A DNA stretch of 11,624 nt from Desulfuromusa sp. (GTDB taxonomy: Bacteria > Desulfobacterota > Desulfuromonadia > Desulfuromonadales > Geopsychrobacteraceae), in contig JAOZMV010000023.1 in NCBI GenBank assembly GCA_029934095.1, forward strand, positions 1 through 11,624, read 5' to 3'. Positions 6,501 to 11,624 of the stretch are shown in pieces. How positions within the stretch are numbered: position 1 is the first letter of the stretch; each line of letters begins with the position of its first letter. Both the position numbers and the translations under genes were made by a program. The notes below the pieces were generated by a model that worked only from the letters and a program-made list of their open reading frames with translations, ran no database searches and had not been told where the DNA came from.

Positions 6501-8762
6501 CTATAAGTTATTCAGCATGGCATCATCAATAAAGCGTTCTAAATGAGCCAGTGCTTCATCAACCCGCTGACCTATCAACTTTAACCGGGTACTGATCTGC
6601 CGCTCTACGACTTTACGGGAGACTTGTCCGCTAACCTTGAATGGTTCAACAAAACGGCGTGGTTTAAACTGCTCCAGTGCCGCCAATGGTTGCCGCATCC
6701 GCTTACCACCCACCAGCAACTCGACACTCTCACCATGCAAACGCTCAACCTGTGCTTCAATCCCCAAAGCCGGGATTCGCAACAACTCTCCTACCACCAA
6801 TTCTACCGGAATAGCTCCTGTCCGTTTCTGCTTTGGCTTAAACGGTTTCAGCTCCTCCCTGGCAATGGTGAGTTGCTGCCGTTCATCGATAGATTGGAGC
6901 GGCAAGACCGGGCCGGGTTTATGCTTACGCAATTTTTTCATGCGTGCCTCGGTCGCCGTAATCAACTCCTCCGCCTGACGGGTTGCCCGAGCAAGAATCT
7001 CCCGCTTTTTCTCTTTGAGCTGGCTCAATTGCCGCTTCCGTAACTGCTGCGCAATATCCGCCTCAATGCGGGACTGTTTTACCTGCGACAATTCATCTTC
7101 CAACTCCTGCTGGCGGGCATTGAGTCGTGTCAGCAGAACGCTATGGTCATGCTCCTCTTCACCGAGGTATTGAACCGCCCGCTGGATAACTGGAGTGGGC
7201 AAACCCAGCCGTCTGGCCGTTGTCAACGCACTACTGGCACCAGGAATCCCATAACGCAACCGATAAGTCGGGAGCAGTGTTTCAGGATCAAACCCAACCG
7301 CAGCATTTTCAATCGCAGCATGCCCGTGAGCAAAATGCTTCAATTGTCCCAGATGGGTCGTCAGCACTATTTTCGCCCCCTGCCGGCAAAGCTGGTCAAG
7401 AACCGCCTGGATCAGGGCTGCCCCTTCTGCCGGATCGGTTCCGGTCCCCGCTTCATCAAGCAAGACCAAAGTTTCTGCATCAGCCTGTTCAAGAATTTCT
7501 CGAACCTTCAACAAGTGACCGGAAAAAGTTGACAGACTCTCTTCAATACTCTGTTCATCACCAATATCGACATGCAGATGCTGATAGAGGTGGAGCCGGC
7601 TATCGGGATCGCAAGGGATATGCAGCCCTGAACGCACCATCAACAACAGCAATCCCAGAGTTTTTAATGCGACCGATTTCCCCCCGGTATTCGGGCCGCT
7701 GATCACCAGAGCATGACAGCCCTCTGGCAGCAGGATATCGACTGGAGCGGCAGCCGACAGATCAAAGTGACCGTCCACTTCCATCAATAGCGGGTGTCGA
7801 GCTTGCCGCAGTTCGACAATCGAGTCGCTCACCAATTCAGGACGGCAGCCATGATAGCTGCGCGACAATCTTGCCGCTGCAAAACGGAGATCTATCCGTG
7901 CCAGAAAAGTCTGATTTATATCCAGAACAGCGGCATCACGCCGTACCAACTCTGCCAGCTGCAACAGAATCCGTCGTTCCTCACGCTGTTCTTCTCGAAC
8001 TAACTGCTGGAGCCGATTGTTCCCTTCCAGAACCTGAGAAGGTTCTAGATAAAGAGTTTGCCCACTCGCTGATTCATCCTGAACAAAACCTTTTATCTGG
8101 CCCCGACAATCACTTTTTAACGGCACCACATAGCGATTATTGCGGATGGTTATCAACCGCTCCTGAAACAAGCTGGATGAATGATCCCCGGTCAACAACT
8201 GATCCAACTGCTGCTTGATCCGACTCTTGGTCTGGCGAATCTGATAACGCAAATCGCCCAGCTCAAACGAGGCGCTATCGAGAAGTTCACCACGCGAACT
8301 GATTGAATCCTGCAGGCGCCGCTGCAACTCAGGCAGTGCTACTATCCCTGCGGCCGCTTGAGCCAATCGAGATTTCTGATCCTGGGTCTTGAACCAATGT
8401 CGACAATCCCCCATAACCCGCAATGACTGGGCTACTTTCAGCAGATCTTCGACAACAATCAGGCTCCCTTCAGCCTGAACCGACTTGAGCAATACTGACA
8501 GATCCCAACAACCACCTAACGAGGGAGACTGTCCATCGAGTAACCACTGAACCGACTCATCAACCTCCGTCAAGGCCGCATCAATAACATCCCGGTCGGA
8601 CAATGGGACTAATTGTGCCGCCTGTAAATATCCCGGCTCCGATTGAGTTTGACCTGCCAACAGGGTTCTCAGTCGTGGGTATTCAAGTCGTTGTAATGCT
8701 GCTTCGTTACAGATCATCTGGATTTCAAATAAATTGGGTCGTGTTGCCCCGCTATCGACCAA
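6501..8762 (-). CDS. mutS2: MutS2-family ATPase, Smr domain interrupted by an amber codon
   Basis: MutS2 is a MutS-related dimeric ATPase linked to suppression of recombination and, in some Firmicutes, to rescue of collided ribosomes. The 753 residues before the stop include the core and lever helices (about 1-330) and the ATPase. Walker A is GPNTGGKS (356-363), the signature loop is STFSGHL (411-417), and Walker B is LVLLDEAGTGTDP with D436/E437. A coiled coil of about 540-610, a KOW-like beta region of about 655-700, and the start of the Smr domain from about 725 follow. TAG at 6501-6503 ends the frame inside Smr. The Smr motif that usually reads LDLRG is LKLIG here (727-731), so nuclease activity is doubtful even if read through. 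The TTG start has GGAG 5 bases upstream and overlaps cvpA by 11 bases. An ATG at residue 16 (8717) is an alternative that matches family N-termini but has no clear ribosome-binding site. Confidence 0.93.
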   Translation of the reverse strand: MVDSGATRPNLFEIQMICNEAALQRLEYPRLRTLLAGQTQSEPGYLQAAQLVPLSDRDVIDAALTEVDESVQWLLDGQSPSLGGCWDLSVLLKSVQAEGSLIVVEDLLKVAQSLRVMGDCRHWFKTQDQKSRLAQAAAGIVALPELQRRLQDSISSRGELLDSASFELGDLRYQIRQTKSRIKQQLDQLLTGDHSSSLFQERLITIRNNRYVVPLKSDCRGQIKGFVQDESASGQTLYLEPSQVLEGNNRLQQLVREEQREERRILLQLAELVRRDAAVLDINQTFLARIDLRFAAARLSRSYHGCRPELVSDSIVELRQARHPLLMEVDGHFDLSAAAPVDILLPEGCHALVISGPNTGGKSVALKTLGLLLLMVRSGLHIPCDPDSRLHLYQHLHVDIGDEQSIEESLSTFSGHLLKVREILEQADAETLVLLDEAGTGTDPAEGAALIQAVLDQLCRQGAKIVLTTHLGQLKHFAHGHAAIENAAVGFDPETLLPTYRLRYGIPGASSALTTARRLGLPTPVIQRAVQYLGEEEHDHSVLLTRLNARQQELEDELSQVKQSRIEADIAQQLRKRQLSQLKEKKREILARATRQAEELITATEARMKKLRKHKPGPVLPLQSIDERQQLTIAREELKPFKPKQKRTGAIPVELVVGELLRIPALGIEAQVERLHGESVELLVGGKRMRQPLAALEQFKPRRFVEPFKVSGQVSRKVVERQISTRLKLIGQRVDEALAHLERFIDDAMLNNL

Positions 8763-9237
8763 TCAAGCTCCGGCTCCCGGCAAATATCGACTCCCCGAGA
8801 GCAACAAATGGGGGTGCCAGATGTGAACTCTTGAGCTTTTCCCTGGCAGCACCCGGAGCCACCGAGGAACTGAGAGCAAGAATGATCATCGCCAAAATAA
8901 CCACCCCCTGAATAATTCCAAACACCGCCCCAGCCAACCGATTAAAGCCACCCAGAAAAATATGTTTGATAAAGCGGTGCAGAACAAAGCCAATTAAGGC
9001 AAAAAGGATGACCACTAGCAGAAAAATGGAGAGAAAAGCCCCCCAGATACAAAGCTGTGCCGGCAGATTGAAAGAATCCTGTAAAAACTGCGCTAACGGC
9101 AGATGAAAGGTGAAAGCAAAAATACCCCCCAAGACCAACCCGAGCAGCGAACAAACTTCCTTTAGTAATCCGCGAAAAACCCCTTTTAACAGAAAAAAAC
9201 AGAGGATCACCAATATAGCGATATCAACCAATCCCAA
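8752..9237 (-). CDS. cvpA: CvpA family inner-membrane protein
   Basis: The 161 residues contain four hydrophobic segments at roughly 5-22, 27-48, 62-88 and 100-125, and a short polar tail. The start (VDIAILVILCFFLLKGVFRG) is typical of CvpA, where an Asp precedes a long first helix with a conserved KGxxRG turn. CvpA is named for colicin V production. Family members are linked to envelope integrity and bile resistance, but the molecular role is not settled. The start is TTG (9235-9237) with GGAG 7 bases upstream, located just after the yqeY stop. It ends in TAG and overlaps mutS2 by 11 bases, so the two are likely translated together. Confidence 0.88.
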   Translation of the reverse strand: MGLVDIAILVILCFFLLKGVFRGLLKEVCSLLGLVLGGIFAFTFHLPLAQFLQDSFNLPAQLCIWGAFLSIFLLVVILFALIGFVLHRFIKHIFLGGFNRLAGAVFGIIQGVVILAMIILALSSSVAPGAAREKLKSSHLAPPFVALGESIFAGSRSLIGR

Positions 9238-9249
9238 AAATTGCTCCGC

Positions 9250-9696
9250 TTATCCTGCCAACAGTTCCCGGACCAGTTGATTGACCACTTTACCGTCGGC
9301 ACACCCTTTGGTTCTGCCCATAACCTGCGGCATGACCTTGCCCATGTCCTTTATCGAAGTTGCACCGGTTTCAGCAATGACCGCAGTCACAATATCCCGA
9401 ACTTCCGCTTCACTTAGCTGAGCAGGAAGATAACCCTGCAAAATTGCCATTTCAGCTTCCTCTTTAGCCGCCAGTTCAGGACGATCATTATCACTGTACA
9501 TCTGTGCAGCTTCGCGTCTCTGCTTCACTGCGGTACCTATAACACCAAGAATCCCGTTATCGTCCAGATCCTGACGCAGTTCGATCTCTTTATTTTTAAT
9601 TGCACTGCGCAACTGACGAATGGTTCCAAGACGATCCACCTGTTTAGCTTTCATCGCCGTTTTCATATCCTGAACAAGTTGGTCTTTGAGACTCAT
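9250..9696 (-). CDS. yqeY: GatB/YqeY domain protein
   Basis: The 148 residues from MSLKDQL are a stand-alone YqeY protein related to the C-terminal, tRNA-binding tail of the GatB amidotransferase subunit. The family pattern is clear: an N-terminal helix pair ending in RLGTIRQLRSAIKNKEIE, the motif EEAEMAILQGYLPAQLSEAE, and the C-terminal KDMGKVMPQVMGRTKGCADGKVVN, which resembles the GatB tail. The function is not firmly known; a role with tRNA is inferred from GatB. The reading frame is open up to an ATG at 9756, but that codon lies inside a leader hairpin and the extra residues are not family-like, so I start at 9696. An ATG at 9705 is also possible. It is first in the operon and lies divergent to nfeD. 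Confidence 0.92.
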   Translation of the reverse strand: MSLKDQLVQDMKTAMKAKQVDRLGTIRQLRSAIKNKEIELRQDLDDNGILGVIGTAVKQRREAAQMYSDNDRPELAAKEEAEMAILQGYLPAQLSEAEVRDIVTAVIAETGATSIKDMGKVMPQVMGRTKGCADGKVVNQLVRELLAG

Positions 9697-9733
9697 AGGC
9701 TGCATCCGCGAGCAAGAGAATAAAATACAAAGA

Positions 9734-9758
9734 GGGTGCCCAGAGAATTCTGGCACCC
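9734..9758 (-). terminator. Attenuator-like hairpin in the yqeY leader
   Basis: GGGTGCC and GGCACCC (9752-9758 and 9734-9740) plus AGA/TCT pair into a 10-pair stem with one bulged base and a 4-base loop. On the minus strand a U-rich stretch follows (TCTTTGTATTTTATT, 9733-9719). It lies between the predicted yqeY promoter and the yqeY start, so it could stop part of the transcripts before the operon. The U tract is broken, so strength is uncertain. Confidence 0.45.
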
Positions 9759-9783
9759 ATACTTAAGTTTTTTCTGTCAACCA

Positions 9784-9807
9784 CCCCAGAAACACCCAAT
9801 TCTGGAG
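9784..9807 (-). other. Second hairpin in the yqeY leader
   Basis: On the minus strand, CTCCAGAA (9807-9800) pairs with TTCTGGGG (9791-9784), 8 pairs including one G-U, with an 8-base loop. The loop carries GGGTG, which could also pair with CACCC of the downstream hairpin at 9734-9758, and both hairpins contain CCAGAATT. Mutually exclusive folding is possible but unproven. Confidence 0.35.
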
Positions 9808-9826
9808 CCATTTAAACGAATTTTGT

Positions 9827-9855
9827 AGTTTATTTGTTTCATCCCCATAAATCAA
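9827..9855 (-). promoter_or_regulatory. Candidate sigma-70 promoter of the yqeY-rpoD operon
   Basis: TTGATT (9850-9855) and TAAACT (9827-9832) lie 17 bases apart on the minus strand, matching 4 of 6 consensus bases each. It would start an mRNA near 9820 with a leader of about 125 bases holding two hairpins. A perfect TTGACA nearer the gene on the same strand has no -10 box at proper spacing. Confidence 0.45.
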
Positions 9856-9906
9856 GAATTTCTTTGACTTTCCTACACTTTTTCTTGCCTGGAAGCTTTT
9901 ATTGAA

Positions 9907-9934
9907 TTGACAGTGGAGAGATCAACGCTAAGCT
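9907..9934 (+). promoter_or_regulatory. Candidate promoter of nfeD-slipin, implying a leaderless mRNA
   Basis: A perfect TTGACA (9907-9912) is followed after 16 bases by TAAGCT (9929-9934, 3 of 6 to consensus). The predicted transcription start falls at or next to the ATG at 9941. No good ribosome-binding site precedes that ATG, which fits a leaderless message. The -10 box is weak. Confidence 0.4.
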
Positions 9935-9940
9935 AAAGTT

Positions 9941-11269
9941 ATGGATAAAATTCTACTCTTTACAATTCTGAGCCTGTTTCTATTGATTGGATCTCCAGTC
10001 AGATCGGGCGATCCTGCAGGGACAACCATCCGCCACCTGCACATTGCCTCATCCATCAATCCGGTGACCGCCTCATTCATAGTCACACAGATCAGCATTG
10101 CCAACCAGAACGCCGAACGGGCGATCCTGATTCAGATCGACACCCCCGGTGGACTGGATACGGCCATGCGTGACATCATCCAGGCTGAATTAAATTCGAT
10201 CATTCCAGTGATTGTCTATGTTGCTCCCCAGGGGGCACGGGCCGCCTCAGCCGGGGCACTAATTACCCTGGCGGCAGATTTTGCCGTTATGGCTCCGGGG
10301 ACCAATATCGGCGCTGCCCACCCGGTTGCAATTGGTGCAGGTAAGCAACCTGATAGCACGATGATGGAGAAAGTTGAAAACGATGCTGCGGCCTATGCCC
10401 GAAGTCTGGCACAAAAACGCGGGCGCAATCAGGACTGGGCAGAGCAGGCAGTTCGAGAAAGCGTCTCAATCTCTGCGCAAGAAGCATTGGACCTGTCGGT
10501 CATCGATCTGATTGCAGATAATACCGAGAATTTATTGCAGCAATTGGATGGCTATAAATATATCCGTGGCGGTGAGACTCGAATCTTTTATGGCACCGAT
10601 GCGGTCTTCGAGCCGATTGAAATGACCTGGCGACAAAAGGTTCTCAATGCCCTCAGCAATCCGAATATCGCCTATCTGTTGATGATGCTAGGTATCGCCG
10701 GAATCTTTTTTGAAATTTCCCAGCCGGGAGTTGTTTTCCCGGGAGCTATCGGCGCCATCGCCATTCTGCTGGCACTGTTTGCTTTTTCATCTCTGCCGGT
10801 CAATTACGTTGGCGTGCTGCTGATTATCCTTGCCGTCGTCCTATTTATCCTTGAGGTAAAGGTTGTTTCTTACGGAATGCTCTCGGTTGGCGGAATTATT
10901 GCCATGGCATTCGGCTCGCTGATGCTGATCGACAGCAGTGAACCCTACCTGCAGATTTCCCGGGCAGTGATCGCCGCAACCGTAACCGTCAGTGCCGGAT
11001 TTTTCCTCCTCGCTACCGGGATGGTCATCCGCACTCAGCGCCGGCCAGTCACCTCCGGGAAAGAAGGAATGGTCGGGGAAACCGGGGAAGTCATCGACGC
11101 AGTTAATGGCAAAGGGATGGTTTTCGTCCACGGCGAATATTGGCAGGCATGTTCTGACCAGCCAATAGCGGCAGGGGCAACTATCGAAATTGTTCGGGTT
11201 ATGGCCGGACTCAAACTGGAAGTCAAAGAAATCAACCTGGCGGAAACAATCGAGCCACAGGAGGACTAA
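9941..11269 (+). CDS. NfeD family membrane-bound serine protease (ClpP class)
   Basis: The long form of NfeD, 442 residues, partners SPFH/slipin proteins; the archaeal homologue PH1510 cleaves the slipin tail. An N-terminal signal sequence (about 1-22) is followed by a ClpP-like protease domain (about 28-220) with DTPGG at 67-71. The nucleophile is Ser103 in AASAGA and the general base is Lys144 in EKVEND. Their 41-residue spacing equals that of the Ser97-Lys138 dyad of PH1510. Membrane segments follow at about 243-260, 266-283, 290-305, 312-330 and 343-362. A C-terminal NfeD OB-fold domain spans about 370-432. The start is chosen by the signal peptide; there is no clear ribosome-binding site. 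The slipin gene starts 3 bases after the stop. Confidence 0.93.
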   Translation: MDKILLFTILSLFLLIGSPVRSGDPAGTTIRHLHIASSINPVTASFIVTQISIANQNAERAILIQIDTPGGLDTAMRDIIQAELNSIIPVIVYVAPQGARAASAGALITLAADFAVMAPGTNIGAAHPVAIGAGKQPDSTMMEKVENDAAAYARSLAQKRGRNQDWAEQAVRESVSISAQEALDLSVIDLIADNTENLLQQLDGYKYIRGGETRIFYGTDAVFEPIEMTWRQKVLNALSNPNIAYLLMMLGIAGIFFEISQPGVVFPGAIGAIAILLALFAFSSLPVNYVGVLLIILAVVLFILEVKVVSYGMLSVGGIIAMAFGSLMLIDSSEPYLQISRAVIAATVTVSAGFFLLATGMVIRTQRRPVTSGKEGMVGETGEVIDAVNGKGMVFVHGEYWQACSDQPIAAGATIEIVRVMAGLKLEVKEINLAETIEPQED

Positions 11270-11272
11270 AAT

Positions 11273-11624
11273 ATGTTTGGACTGGGATCTGGGTTTTTCT
11301 TGATTATAGCACTCGCCTTCATCGTGATGATTATCGCGTCTGCTATCCGTATTCTGCTTGAATACGAACGGGGAGTGGTCTTTCGCCTCGGTCGGTTTTC
11401 GGGGGTCAAAGGGCCGGGTCTGAAGTTTATCATCCCGGTTATTGACAAGTTGGTAAAAATCAATATGCGCACCATCGCTATGGATATCCCCCCACAGGAT
11501 ATTATCACCCGCGACAATGTCTCTATCAAGGTCAACGCGGTGCTCTATTTTCGTGTTGTCCATCCGGACAAAGCACTGATTGAGGTCGATAACTACCTCT
11601 ATGCAACCAGTCAACTGGCTCAGA
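11273..11624 (+). CDS. Slipin/stomatin-like SPFH (band 7) protein, 3' end outside window
   Basis: The first 117 residues show one N-terminal membrane helix (about 6-26), then the SPFH start [20 protein letters not shown], the proline-rich [10 protein letters not shown] segment, and the band-7 strands [20 protein letters not shown]. Slipins form ring-like oligomers at the membrane and associate with the NfeD protease encoded just upstream. The ATG has a perfect AGGAGG (11259-11264) 8 bases before it, placed over the end of nfeD, so the pair is translated from one message. The reading frame is intact to the window edge; roughly half of a typical protein of about 250 residues is missing. Confidence 0.93.
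   Translation, partial: MFGLGSGFFLIIALAFIVMIIASAIRILLEYERGVVFRLGRFSGVKGPGLKFIIPVIDKLVKINMRTIAMDIPPQDIITRDNVSIKVNAVLYFRVVHPDKALIEVDNYLYATSQLAQ

Noticed and set aside
6501..6503. Proof that UAG is pyrrolysine in mutS2
   Set aside because: No pyl gene or other evidence is in the window, other genes here end in TAG, and MutS2 is not a known pyrrolysine protein. It is kept only as one hypothesis.
9697..9756. Upstream ATG at 9756 as start of yqeY
   Set aside because: The ATG lies inside a stable hairpin, the extra 20 residues are unlike the family, and the typical N-terminus MSLKDQL starts at 9696.
9751..9768. TGGCAC on the plus strand as a sigma-54 promoter
   Set aside because: The -12 GC element (TTGC) is missing at the required spacing.
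9834..9852. CCCCATAA on the plus strand as a heat-shock (sigma-32) -10 box for nfeD
   Set aside because: No CTTGAA-like -35 element lies 13-15 bases upstream.
10841..11614. Long open frame of 257 codons on the minus strand opposite nfeD and the slipin gene
   Set aside because: It lies wholly antisense to two well-conserved proteins, resembles no family I know, and has the composition expected of a mirrored coding frame.
1..11624. A new defence system, phage region, insertion sequence or CRISPR array
   Set aside because: Every sizeable reading frame is a recognisable housekeeping gene, and no transposase, integrase, repeat-spacer array or toxin-antitoxin pair is visible on either strand.

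Overview
The window looks like a piece of chromosome from a Gram-negative bacterium of the Desulfuromonas/Geobacter/Pelobacter type. The basis is moderate base composition, the protein flavour, and the gene order yqeY-cvpA-mutS2-dnaG-rpoD-tRNA-nif3-zinc ribbon-rnpB, which I associate with that lineage from memory and have not searched. It is core housekeeping DNA. I see no phage genes, transposase, CRISPR array or other cargo.

Minus strand, read right to left. A divergent intergenic region (about 9700-9940) holds a candidate promoter and two leader hairpins. A compact macromolecular-synthesis operon follows: yqeY, cvpA, mutS2, dnaG (primase) and rpoD (main sigma factor), with overlaps or short gaps. 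rpsU, which often heads this operon in other proteobacteria, is not here. cvpA and mutS2 sit between yqeY and dnaG. After rpoD come a REP-like palindrome, a promoter, and a tRNA gene with CAT anticodon, probably tRNA-Ile2. Next is a short stretch with several hairpins that ends in a strong intrinsic terminator. Then come nif3, a coiled-coil zinc-ribbon gene, and the RNase P RNA gene rnpB, whose 3' end is cut off by the left edge. The rnpB promoter appears to lie inside the last codons of the zinc-ribbon gene.

Plus strand. nfeD (membrane-bound ClpP-class serine protease) and the first 117 codons of a slipin/stomatin (SPFH) gene form the usual protease-slipin pair. The slipin gene runs off the right edge.

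The most notable point is an in-frame amber codon (TAG, 6501-6503) inside the C-terminal Smr domain of mutS2. Beyond it, 50 sense codons of good Smr sequence continue in the same frame to a TGA that overlaps the dnaG start as ATGA. The locus is therefore a recent nonsense mutation, a sequencing error, or a recoded or leaky UAG. dnaG has only a weak ribosome-binding site and seems built for coupling to the end of mutS2, so the amber could affect primase expression too. Other points to check are the structured RNA between the tRNA and nif3, the attenuator-like yqeY leader, and a possibly leaderless nfeD transcript.
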